DNA from: Streptomyces cadmiisoli
GTDB taxonomy: Bacteria; Actinomycetota; Actinomycetes; Streptomycetales; Streptomycetaceae
DNA length: 64,000 nucleotides
Direction of reading: 5' to 3'
NCBI RefSeq assembly: GCF_003261055.1
Contig: NZ_CP030073.1
Span: 8,308,001-8,372,000 of the forward strand
The notes beneath the pieces are model-generated. The model did no database searches and was not told the DNA's origin. It saw only the letters and a list, made by a program, of their open reading frames with translations. Below are positions 41,973 to 49,446 of the stretch, in pieces. Position 1 is the first letter of the stretch, and each line of letters starts with the position of its first letter. Position numbers and translations under genes: made by a program.

Positions 41973-42878
41973 TCAGTTACCGGCTGTCGCCTGTCCGTCG
42001 ACGGGGATGTTCAGTCGGTCGGCCACCGTGCTGAGTGCCGCTCCCAGGGTGAGGGCGACCCGCGTCACGGCGTGCGGGTCGCCCCGGGTCGGGTCCCGGT
42101 TGATGATCAGTACCGGTTTTTGGGCCTGGGCCGCCTGGCGGACGAAACGCAGTCCGGACATCACGGTCAGTGAGGAGCCCAGGACGAGAAGCGAGGTCGC
42201 CCCTCGGACCAGTTCGCGGCAGTGCTCGACCCGCTGCGGGGGAACGGTTTCGCCGAAGAACACCACGTCCGGTTTGAGGATGCCGCCGCAGATCGCGCAG
42301 GGCATCACGCGGAAGTCCCCGACCTGTTCGTCGGTGAGGTCGGCGTCACCGTCCGGGTTGATTCCGGCGGCCACCGGTTCAAAGCCCGCGTTGGCCTCCT
42401 CCAGCCGCCGGGCGAGTTCATGGCGCGGGCTGAAGGCTCCGCAGGAGAGGCAGACGACCCGGGCCAGGCTCCCGTGGAGTTCCGTGACGGTCTCGCTGCC
42501 GGCGGCCTGGTGCAGACCGTCGACGTTCTGAGTGATCACGCCCGAGAGCAGGCCGCGCCGGGCGAACGCGGCCACGGCCCGGTGCCCGGCGTTGGGGCGG
42601 GCGCGGCCGAAGGTGCGCCAGCCGAGGTGACTGCGCGCCCAGTAGCGGCGTCGAGCCCGGGGGTCGGCGGTGAAATCCTGATAGGTCATCGGTGTGTGTC
42701 GGCCCAGGCTCCCGCCCTCGCCCCGGTAGTCGGGGATGCCCGACTCCGTGGAGATGCCCGCCCCGCTGAGTACCAGAACACCGCCGGTGTTCAGCGCTGC
42801 CACGACGGGTTCCAGGTCCGTCGTGGCAGGTGGCAGGTCCTCGGTCGGGGTCCAGCTCAACGTGGGGCGCATGCGCAT
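41973..42878 (-). CDS. Sir2-family NAD-dependent protein deacylase
   Basis: A sirtuin of 301 residues, expected to remove acyl groups from lysines at the cost of NAD. NAD-binding and catalytic motifs are intact: GVLVLSGAGISTESGIPDYR (residues about 33-52), VITQNVDGLHQAAGS with the catalytic His near 134 (TELHGSL), and zinc Cys pairs CLSCG near 142 and CAICGG near 197. GETVP and LGSSLTVMSGLRF follow. An acidic insertion between the Cys pairs (ITPDGDADLTDE-like) is longer than in minimal sirtuins. The start is ATG 42878; a second ATG at 42872 is equally possible and neither ribosome site is strong. Confidence 0.93.
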   Translation of the reverse strand: MRMRPTLSWTPTEDLPPATTDLEPVVAALNTGGVLVLSGAGISTESGIPDYRGEGGSLGRHTPMTYQDFTADPRARRRYWARSHLGWRTFGRARPNAGHRAVAAFARRGLLSGVITQNVDGLHQAAGSETVTELHGSLARVVCLSCGAFSPRHELARRLEEANAGFEPVAAGINPDGDADLTDEQVGDFRVMPCAICGGILKPDVVFFGETVPPQRVEHCRELVRGATSLLVLGSSLTVMSGLRFVRQAAQAQKPVLIINRDPTRGDPHAVTRVALTLGAALSTVADRLNIPVDGQATAGN

Positions 42879-43063
42879 GCCGCCAGGGTACGCAAACGCA
42901 TCGACTCCACTCGCCCCCCCACCGACCGACGGGACGGCACACCCCGCCGGCCTGGCCGCCTGGCCCGTTCGGCTCGGCCCGTCAGTAAGTCGCGACTCGG
43001 GCGGTGGCGAGGAACCGACGCCGATGAACAGTCGTCACCCGGGCGGGCCTTGCTCGCCGCGGG

Positions 43064-44836
43064 TCAGGTGGCAGAGGTTCGCCGGCCGCCCCGGCGGTCG
43101 GAGCCGCGGCCGCTGGTCCCGGCAGCGCCGCCCGTGGCTCGGCCGGCCGCCGTCCGTCGGCCGGATTCGTGACCAGCTTTGCCGGAGCCGCGTGCAGCCG
43201 TGCCCGAGGCAGCGCCGGCCGCGGACTGCCGGTCCGTACCGCGGTTGGTCGCCCTGGCCGCTCCGGAGGCACCCTTCGTGGCCCCGCCGGCGGATTGCGT
43301 CCGACGGGCAGTGCCGCGCCCTCCGGTCGCGGACGCCCCACCCGAGGCCGCCGCCTCGGCCGCGGCGCCACGGTTGGAGCCGCGACCGCGGGTCCCGTTG
43401 GCAGCCTGGCGCGTTCCATTGACGGAGCCCGAAGCCGTTGCTCCGCCGTCGCCCTCCGGACGTCGGCGGCCGGACCGCCTGCCCGGCTTGTTGCCCGGCT
43501 TCCGGTCCAGTCGGGACGCCGTCGGCGCCGTCGGCTCGGGGATCTGGATGGTGACGGCCACACCAGAAGGCTCACGGGCACCGGTGATGGTGGCGAGTTC
43601 CGGGTCGCTCGACGTGACGCGGGCCGTACGGGGACGGATACCGGCGTCCGACATGAGTCGGGTGACGTCCCGCTTCTGGGTGGGCAGGGCCAGCGTGACC
43701 ACGCTGCCGGAGCCGCCGGCGCGGGCCGTACGGCCGCCGCGGTGGACGTAGTCCTTGTGGTCGGTGGGGGGATCGACGTTCACGACGAGGTCGAGGTCGT
43801 CGATGTGTATGCCACGGGCCGCGACGTTCGTCGCCACCAGGGCGGTGACCTGGCCGTTCTTGAACTGTTCCAGGGTGCGATTGCGCTGCGGCTGGGAGCG
43901 GCCCCCGTGCAGCGGCGCCGCGTGGACACCGACGGCCAGGAGCCGCTTGGCGAGCCGGTCGGCGGATCTCTTCGTGTCGACGAAGAGGATGACCCGTCCG
44001 TCACGGGCCGCGATACGCGTGGTGACGGCCTTCTTGTCGGTCTCGTCCTGGACGTGGAGCACGTGGTGCTCCATGGTGGTCACCGCTCCGGCGGACGGGT
44101 CCACGGAGTGCACCACGGGGTCGGTGAGGAACCGCCGGACCAGTGAGTCGATGTTGCGGTCCAGGGTGGCCGAGAACAGCATGCGCTGACCGTCGGGGTG
44201 TACCTGCTGGATCAGCTTGGTGATCTGCGGAAGGAAGCCCATGTCGGTCATCTGGTCGGCTTCGTCCAGCACCGTGATGCGCACCTCGTCGAGCACGCAG
44301 TCTCCGCGTTCCACGAGGTCGTTGAGCCTGCCGGGACTCGCCACGAGCACCTCGGCGCCCCGCCGGATGGCCGCGGCCTGCCTGGTGATCGACATCCCGC
44401 CGATCACGGTGGCCAGCCGGAGGTTCACGGCCGTCGCGTAGGGGGTCAGCGCGTCCGTGACCTGCTGGGCGAGTTCACGGGTGGGTACCAGCACGAGGGC
44501 GAGGGGTGCCTTGGGCTGTGCGCGCAGTCCGGCCGTGCGGGCCAGGAGCGCCAGTCCGAACGCGAGGGTCTTCCCGGAGCCGGTGCGTCCCCGACCCAGC
44601 AGGTCACGGCCGGCGAGCGAGTTGGGCAGGGTGGCGGCCTGGATGGGGAAGGGGGTGGTCACGCCCTGTGCGGTGAGGGTCTTCAGTAGCGCCGCGGGCA
44701 TGTCCAGATCGGCGAATTCCTCGACAGCGGGAAGTGCGGGTGTCGCGGTTTCCGGCAGCCGGAATTCCCTCGGCGACGACGCGGACGGTTGGGGCGACGA
44801 GGAGCGCCGGTTCGGCTTCTGGGGCCTGCGGGACAT
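43064..44836 (-). CDS. DEAD-box RNA helicase with long basic C-terminal tail
   Basis: An ATP-dependent RNA helicase of 590 residues. All motifs are present: Q-motif PFPIQAATL, motif I GRGRTGSGKT near 88, PTRELAQQV, DEAD in ITVLDEADQM near 190, SAT in LFSATLDRN, VATNVAARGIHIDDLD and HRGGRTARAGG. After the core (about 400) comes a tail of roughly 180 residues of Arg, Gly, Ala and Thr, without fold, likely for RNA binding. ATG 44836 is preferred to GTG 44866 because the family starts near MSRRPQK; its ribosome site (AGGAAGG) is rather far. The cold-shock protein gene lies upstream on the same strand, so cold induction by read-through is plausible. Confidence 0.93.
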   Translation of the reverse strand: MSRRPQKPNRRSSSPQPSASSPREFRLPETATPALPAVEEFADLDMPAALLKTLTAQGVTTPFPIQAATLPNSLAGRDLLGRGRTGSGKTLAFGLALLARTAGLRAQPKAPLALVLVPTRELAQQVTDALTPYATAVNLRLATVIGGMSITRQAAAIRRGAEVLVASPGRLNDLVERGDCVLDEVRITVLDEADQMTDMGFLPQITKLIQQVHPDGQRMLFSATLDRNIDSLVRRFLTDPVVHSVDPSAGAVTTMEHHVLHVQDETDKKAVTTRIAARDGRVILFVDTKRSADRLAKRLLAVGVHAAPLHGGRSQPQRNRTLEQFKNGQVTALVATNVAARGIHIDDLDLVVNVDPPTDHKDYVHRGGRTARAGGSGSVVTLALPTQKRDVTRLMSDAGIRPRTARVTSSDPELATITGAREPSGVAVTIQIPEPTAPTASRLDRKPGNKPGRRSGRRRPEGDGGATASGSVNGTRQAANGTRGRGSNRGAAAEAAASGGASATGGRGTARRTQSAGGATKGASGAARATNRGTDRQSAAGAASGTAARGSGKAGHESGRRTAAGRATGGAAGTSGRGSDRRGGRRTSAT

Positions 44837-44869
44837 TAAAGAGGTCTGCCTTCCTGGAAACAGCACAAA

Positions 44870-44902
44870 CCGGGGTCCGCACCATGACAGTGCGGACCCC
44901 GG
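44870..44902 (-). terminator. Terminator after the cold-shock gene
   Basis: A 12-bp perfect stem (arms 44870-44881 and 44891-44902, CCGGGGTCCGCA on the plus strand). On the transcribed strand it is followed by GTTTGTGCTGTTTCC, a weak U-rich tail. It may be leaky towards the helicase gene. Confidence 0.65.
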
Positions 44903-44924
44903 CTAGTGGATACGCGTCCGGATA

Positions 44925-45128
44925 TCAGGCGGGGACGATGTTCTCCGCCTGCGGACCCTTCTGGCCCTGCGTGACGTCGAAGGAGACCCGCTGGCCCTCC
45001 TGGAGCTCACGGAAGCCCTGGGTCGCGATGTTCGAGTAGTGAGCGAAGACGTCCGGACCGCCGCCGTCCTGCTGAATGAAGCCGAAACCCTTTTCGGCGT
45101 TGAACCACTTCACGGTTCCCTGTGCCAC
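44925..45128 (-). CDS. CspA-family cold-shock protein
   Basis: A 67-residue single cold-shock domain that binds single-stranded RNA and DNA as a chaperone. It starts [20 protein letters not shown] from GTG 45128, with GAGGAGAATGTC upstream. RNP1 is KGFGFI and RNP2 is DVFAHYSNI; it ends [10 protein letters not shown]. The size and sequence are typical of streptomycete CspA homologues. Its upstream leader is long (about 100 or more bases to the promoter-like AT-richer part) and contains the 7-bp inverted repeat at 45191-45223, in line with thermoregulated cold-shock mRNAs. Confidence 0.96.
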   Translation of the reverse strand: MAQGTVKWFNAEKGFGFIQQDGGGPDVFAHYSNIATQGFRELQEGQRVSFDVTQGQKGPQAENIVPA

Positions 45129-45571
45129 GACATTCTCCTCTATGTTAGGCAGAGGCCCCATCACATCCGGAGATGCCGGAAAACAAATAATGCGCCTTAG
45201 GAGAAACATTCCCGTCAGGCGCACATAGGTTCATGGGTACCACAACTGCAACGCTGAAAGCCTAGCACAGTTCGGCGGCTGTGGTGGATCAACGGCGCAC
45301 CCGCGCTCGTCGGCGCCGTTCGAACGAACGTGGCGCTCGCCTGGCTACATGGCTCGGACCGGGTCCGGGACGGCGCGGGGCGGCACGCAGGGGATGGCGG
45401 CAGCCTTTCGCCCGCGAAGCGCGAGGCGCGTTTCCCGGCTGAGTCGTCGCTGCGCGTGCTGACGCGGAATGCACGGCCGCGGCTTTGCGGCGTGCCGATC
45501 CACCGGCAGTTCTCGCGCCCGTCAATCGGTAGTACTGCGGGTCAGCCGTCACGCAACCGATTTTCTGATTC
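45129..45571. other. Cold-shock gene leader and intergenic region
   Basis: The first 130 bases upstream of the cold-shock gene are AT-richer, with TGCGCCT (45191-45197) and AGGCGCA (45217-45223) forming a possible leader hairpin. The remaining 300 bases are GC-rich without a convincing gene; one Arg-rich frame on the minus strand (45289-45552) was judged spurious. Confidence 0.45.
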
Positions 45572-46030
45572 TCATGACTCGGGGACCTTGAGCGCGTCCC
45601 CTGTGTTGGAGATGAAGACGACCAGGAGCTTCGCCGATTCCGTCTTGCTGGTGTTCTCCGTCAGTACGTGATAGGCGCCCGGTTCTTCGACCCACTGCTC
45701 GCCTTGGTGATACGTACGGGCCGGCTCTCCGCCGAGCTGGCTGCGCATCGTGCCTTGGAGTACGTAGGCGTAGACGAACGCCTCACCGTGGCGGTGCGGC
45801 ACCGCGCGTGCGTCGGGCGGGAAGTTCACGATCGCCGAGGTGAAAGTTTTCCCCCGGATATTCGGGATTGCCTGTTCGAGGATGGGCGTCAGCGTCTCGG
45901 ACGGGCGTTCCGAGGTCACCGCGGCGACCGGCACCTTGCCACTCGCATGATCTGTCGCAGGGGCGCACGAGAGCGCCACGGTCGCCATGCCGGCGGCCAG
46001 AAAACCAACAGAGACACGTACTCCGTTCAT
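45572..46030 (-). CDS. Exported cupin-domain protein
   Basis: A 152-residue cupin with an export signal: MNGVRVSVGFLAAGMATVAL followed by SCAP, a probable lipobox. The domain carries PHRHGEAFVYAYVLQGTM near 80 (His-x-His and Glu) and YHQGEQWVEEPGAYHVLTEN near 105 with a further His. It therefore should hold a metal at the cell surface. The start is ATG 46030 with GGAGAGCAGTG in front; GTG 46033 is an alternative. Substrate unknown; related proteins are annotated only by domain. It is separate from the DJ-1/PfpI gene upstream by about 200 bp. Confidence 0.82.
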   Translation of the reverse strand: MNGVRVSVGFLAAGMATVALSCAPATDHASGKVPVAAVTSERPSETLTPILEQAIPNIRGKTFTSAIVNFPPDARAVPHRHGEAFVYAYVLQGTMRSQLGGEPARTYHQGEQWVEEPGAYHVLTENTSKTESAKLLVVFISNTGDALKVPES

Positions 46031-46228
46031 CACTGCTCTCCCGTTCGGTCCCCCCGGACGAGTCCACGCCTGGCGTCAGCGGACCCGCTCGTGTCCGCCG
46101 CGGCGTGGGGGTGAAGGAGCTGTGCGGCCGTACGTCGCCGTTGTCCGGGACAGCGCACACAGCAAAACCGTACGGCCGGACCCGCGTGCCCGCACGGCGG
46201 TGGCCCTTTGTCGGCCTGCCCGCGTGCG

Positions 46229-46834
46229 CTACAGCGAAGGTGGCTGCGGGTCGTACTGGATGTCCCGCCGAACCTGGCGGGCGCGTTCCGCCGAGGACAG
46301 CCGGGCCACCAGATGAAGTGCCATGTCGATGCCGGCCGAGATGCCCGCGGAGGTCACCACGTCACCGTCGTCGACGAACCGGTCGTCCGGACGCACATCG
46401 ATCGTCGGGTCGAGCTCGGCCAGTCGGTCCAGCGAGGCCCAGTGCGTGGTGGCGGGCCGTCCGCGCAGCAGTCCGGCCGCCGCGAAGACCAAGGAGCCGG
46501 TACAGACACTCGTCAGCAGCCGGATCGATCGCCGCCGGGAGCGAAGCCACTCCAAGTGCTTCTCGTCGGTGAGCTGAGGGCGAGTCCCTCGACCGCCGGG
46601 ATGCAGGAGGACATCGATCGACGGCATATCGGTGAGCGAGTGATGTGCCGCGACGGTGAGCCCCTTCGCACACGTCACTGGTTCGCCGTCGGCGGAGAAG
46701 CAGAAGACCTTCCAGCCGTCGTCCGGGTAGGCCCGGGTCCAATGGGACAGCACCTCCCACGGGCCGATCGCGTCGAGCTCCTCGACGTCCGGGAACAACA
46801 GGATCCCGATCCTTCGCGCACTGTTGTTGGCCAT
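46229..46834 (-). CDS. DJ-1/PfpI family protein
   Basis: A 201-residue cytoplasmic protein of the DJ-1/PfpI superfamily. RIGILLFPDVEELDAIGPWE (residues about 8-27) supplies the conserved Glu, and LLTSVCTGSLVFAAAGLLRG near 103 carries the nucleophile-elbow Cys; ATTHWASLDRLAEL follows. This pattern matches isonitrile hydratase-like members more than proteases or glyoxalases. ATG 46834 is chosen as the start by comparison with family starts, although its ribosome site is weak (GGATGGGTCC). An upstream in-frame ATG at 46864 would add ten residues. The natural substrate is unknown. Confidence 0.85.
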   Translation of the reverse strand: MANNSARRIGILLFPDVEELDAIGPWEVLSHWTRAYPDDGWKVFCFSADGEPVTCAKGLTVAAHHSLTDMPSIDVLLHPGGRGTRPQLTDEKHLEWLRSRRRSIRLLTSVCTGSLVFAAAGLLRGRPATTHWASLDRLAELDPTIDVRPDDRFVDDGDVVTSAGISAGIDMALHLVARLSSAERARQVRRDIQYDPQPPSL

Positions 46835-47065
46835 GGACCCATCCAAGCAACCTGAAGAGGTCATGTTTGGAAGGTGATGCGTGAAATGACTGATTGATTA
46901 CGAATGCCGCGCCGCCCTTGTTGAAGTCCTCGGCGTGGCTTCATGTCTCGTACCTGGCCCCGCGCACGGGGCCGGAGGTAGGTGAGCCGGGCAGGCCCGG
47001 GCCCGTGCCGCGAGTCACGGGGTTGCAGCGATGCCCGGGGTCCCGCTGCAGTAGGTTTCGGCACC

Positions 47066-47668
47066 ATGGCGATGACGCGGCGACTCCTGGACGGCGACCT
47101 CGTGGACCGTATGGTCACTCTCGCGGATCTGCCCTGGAGCCTCCGCGCGTACGAGGAGACCTTCGTGCGCAACGGCTGGCACATGGAGGGGGACGACGGG
47201 GAGATCGTCATCGGGTGGTTGGACGTGTGGCCGGTCGTCGGCGAGGAGGGCGTGGACGACTGGTGGCTGCTTCTCGGTGAGTATCCGGGGTGCCAGGAGG
47301 GCCGTGACGCCGTGTGTGCACATCCCCAGTGCCGCGCGGGCTGCTGGGTCGCCATGCCGTTCGCCTACTTCGCAGACCCCGACGACCCCGAGGCCTGGGA
47401 GCGGGAACAAGGGCCCTTCTTCGCCCGCGCCGACTGTCTGCCGCAGGCGTCGGCAGCGGACTTCGAGGCCGAGTACGTGCAGGCGGGCAAGCTGCTGCGA
47501 GCACGTCTCGGCGAGCCTCTTGCCGAGTCCCCGTACCGGCCGGACGGTGCCAAGAAGTACGAGGTGTGGGAGCGCGGCGATTCCTGGGTCGTGCTGCTCG
47601 TCGAGTCCGACCCGATCTCGTACCACGCCTACGACCAGGCCGTCGTGGAGGTGCGCCCGCGCGTCTGA
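47066..47668 (+). CDS. Hypothetical protein
   Basis: A 200-residue protein with strong coding bias but no recognised family. It is acidic, has many Trp (IVIGWLDVWPVVGEEGVDDW) and four Cys clustered in GCQEGRDAVCAHPQCRAGCW (residues about 72-91), a spacing that could hold a metal. No signal peptide or membrane segment. The C-terminal half contains YEVWERGDSWVVLLVESDP. The ATG at 47066 is chosen over 47072; the ribosome site is poor (AGTAGG). It is divergent from the DJ-1/PfpI gene. Function cannot be assigned. Confidence 0.75.
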   Translation: MAMTRRLLDGDLVDRMVTLADLPWSLRAYEETFVRNGWHMEGDDGEIVIGWLDVWPVVGEEGVDDWWLLLGEYPGCQEGRDAVCAHPQCRAGCWVAMPFAYFADPDDPEAWEREQGPFFARADCLPQASAADFEAEYVQAGKLLRARLGEPLAESPYRPDGAKKYEVWERGDSWVVLLVESDPISYHAYDQAVVEVRPRV

Positions 47669-47838
47669 GCGGCCTGTGCCTGCCGAGGTGGGCGCGACGC
47701 ACTTCCCCGTGGTCCGGGCACCTACGGATGAGTGTCCGGCCTCGCTGCGATGAGTTCCGGCCGCGTCGAGGGTCTGTACTGGTGTCGTAGGACGTCGTCG
47801 TACGACGCTGCCCGGCACGACACGCCACGGAGGACGCC

Positions 47839-48621
47839 ATGACGGCCACACCGAGTGACCAGACCACCGCGCTGCCCGGCCGCCCGCCCGTCGTCGACCT
47901 GGCCACCTGGCAGGCCGCCCGTGACGAACTCCTCGTCCGCGAGAAGGCCCACACCCGCGAAGGCGACGCCCTGGCCGCGGCCCGCCGCCGACTGCCGATG
48001 GTGGAGCTCGACGGGACGGTCGAGGTCGTCGGACCCGACGGCCCGGTCCCGTTCCTCGACCTCTTCCAGGGCCGCGACGAACTCGTGGTCTACCAGCACA
48101 TGTGGTGGGACGGTGCGCCGCATCAGGGGCAGTGCGAGGGCTGCACCACAGCGGCCTGGCACCTGAAGGACGCCGTCTACCTCCATGCCCGTGGCGTCTC
48201 GTTCGCCGTCCTGACCACGGGCCCCTGGGACGAGGTCGCCTGCTACGTCGAGTTCATGGGCTACACCCAGCCCTGGTACTCGGTGCGCGGCGTGGACGCG
48301 CCGGTCGGTGGAGAGATGGGGTACCTCGCCTGCTTCCTGCGTGACGGCGACCGCGTGTTCCTCACCTACTCCACGACGGGCCGCGGCAACGAGCGGGTCA
48401 ACGGGTCCCTCGGCCTGCTCGACATGACGCCGTACGGACGCGGCGAGGCGTGGGAGGACAACCCCGAGGGCTGGCCCGAGGGGCGCAGCGCGTGCTGGTC
48501 CTGGCGGTCGGACTCGGACGGGAAGGCCACCTGGGGTCCGACCAGTCGGCCCGTGCCGCAGTGGACCCGCCCCGGCGCGACCCCCGTGGAGACCCTCGGC
48601 CGACACGGTCACCACCACTGA
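47839..48621 (+). CDS. DUF899 (thioredoxin-like) family protein
   Basis: A 260-residue member of the DUF899 family, whose fold resembles thioredoxin/AhpC. Family blocks: WQAARDELLVREKAHTREGD near 30, VYQHMWWDGAPHQGQCEGCT near 88-107 with the conserved Cys pair, and VSFAVLTTGPWDEVACYVEF near 125. Members may be oxidoreductases; no reaction has been shown for this one. It starts at ATG 47839 behind GGAGGACGCC. The end HGHHH is His-rich and may be incidental. The palindrome CGTCGTACGACG at 47796-47807 lies 31 bases before the start and could be an operator. Confidence 0.88.
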   Translation: MTATPSDQTTALPGRPPVVDLATWQAARDELLVREKAHTREGDALAAARRRLPMVELDGTVEVVGPDGPVPFLDLFQGRDELVVYQHMWWDGAPHQGQCEGCTTAAWHLKDAVYLHARGVSFAVLTTGPWDEVACYVEFMGYTQPWYSVRGVDAPVGGEMGYLACFLRDGDRVFLTYSTTGRGNERVNGSLGLLDMTPYGRGEAWEDNPEGWPEGRSACWSWRSDSDGKATWGPTSRPVPQWTRPGATPVETLGRHGHHH

Positions 48622-48685
48622 CCGGCGCGGGGTGGTGAACGCCGCTTGCGGCAGCTTTCCCACGCCGACCCACCAGGCCGGCCGC

Positions 48686-48740
48686 GATCTGTGAACTTGG
48701 CGTGAACATGGCAGAACTATGGCGTGAATGTGACATAACT
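48686..48740 (-). promoter_or_regulatory. PhoP-like array of 11-nt direct repeats (PHO box)
   Basis: Read on the minus strand, five contiguous 11-base units lie at 48740-48686. Three begin (G/A)TTCAC (ATTCACGCCAT, GTTCACGCCAA, GTTCACAGATC), one is AGTTCTGCCAT, and the outermost is weak. Streptomyces PhoP binds tandem 11-nt repeats with a conserved GTTCA. The array ends about 70 bases before the secreted PG-binding gene. Confidence 0.6.
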
Positions 48741-48808
48741 ATTCAGCCTCGGGGGCTGTGTAATGGCGCGAACTGGCTCCAAGGGGGGGCCTGAGTCCAG
48801 GAGTCGTC

Positions 48809-49372
48809 ATGACTTGGCACACCAAGCGCATCAAGCTGGCCGCGTGCACTGTGGGGGCGCTGACCGCCGCTGTGCTCGCCGTGAGCGCCACTCCGGCCGC
48901 GGCGGCCGGAACCTACAGCGGCCGAGCATATGTGTACGGGACCGGAGAGTTCGACGGAGACTGGGGCGACGAGGGCATCCTTCAGCGGAACACCCACGCT
49001 TCGTCCAACGCCACGTGTCTGTGGCAGATGATTCTCTGGGCTGACGGCGAACTCACCTCCAAGTCACAGGTCGACGGCGTCTTCGGCGACGGAACCTACA
49101 ACGCGACCAGAGCCTGGCAGATACGCGAGAACGAGAGCTACGACGCCGGTCTGGAGGTCGACGGGTCGGTCGGCAAGGGGACCTTCGGCTGGGCGCAGAA
49201 CTGGCTCCACATCGAAAGCGGGGGTGAGGGGGCCGGCCAGACGCTGAACCTGAGCTACAACGGCTTGTGGGGCGCCTTCGACGCAAGACGCCTTGCTGAC
49301 GGCACCTACGAGTTCGTCGACGGCGACGGCTCATGGCGGAAGGCCGGTTACGACTACCGGACCTGCCGCTGA
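48809..49372 (+). CDS. Secreted peptidoglycan-binding-like protein
   Basis: A 187-residue exported protein. The signal peptide (MTWHTKRIKLAACTVGALTA, then LAVSATPAAAAG) is cut near residue 33. The mature part resembles a PG_binding_1 domain: TCLWQMILWADGELTSKSQV, then GVFGDGTYNATRAWQIREN and GSVGKGTFGWAQNWL, the V-x-G-x-F/Y-G-x-x-T repeat of that fold. ATG 48809 follows CCAGGAGTCGTC. It should sit in or near the cell wall, with no catalytic domain. The PHO-box-like array upstream suggests PhoP control under phosphate limitation. Confidence 0.85.
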   Translation: MTWHTKRIKLAACTVGALTAAVLAVSATPAAAAGTYSGRAYVYGTGEFDGDWGDEGILQRNTHASSNATCLWQMILWADGELTSKSQVDGVFGDGTYNATRAWQIRENESYDAGLEVDGSVGKGTFGWAQNWLHIESGGEGAGQTLNLSYNGLWGAFDARRLADGTYEFVDGDGSWRKAGYDYRTCR

Positions 49373-49392
49373 CACCTGAGGACCCAGGCGCC

Positions 49393-49430
49393 ATGAGGGC
49401 CCGCCTCCCGGAGGGGAGGCGGGCCCTCAT
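49393..49430. terminator. Bidirectional 16-bp hairpin
   Basis: Arms 49393-49408 and 49415-49430 (ATGAGGGCCCGCCTCC and complement) around CGGAGG, between the convergent PG-binding and peptidase genes. Confidence 0.75.
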
Positions 49431-49446
49431 CGTGTCGGCGGGGCGG

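Noticed and set aside
45289..45552. Arg-rich minus-strand open frame upstream of the cold-shock gene
   Set aside because: Mixed codon-position bias and low-complexity Arg/Ala product; nothing supports translation.
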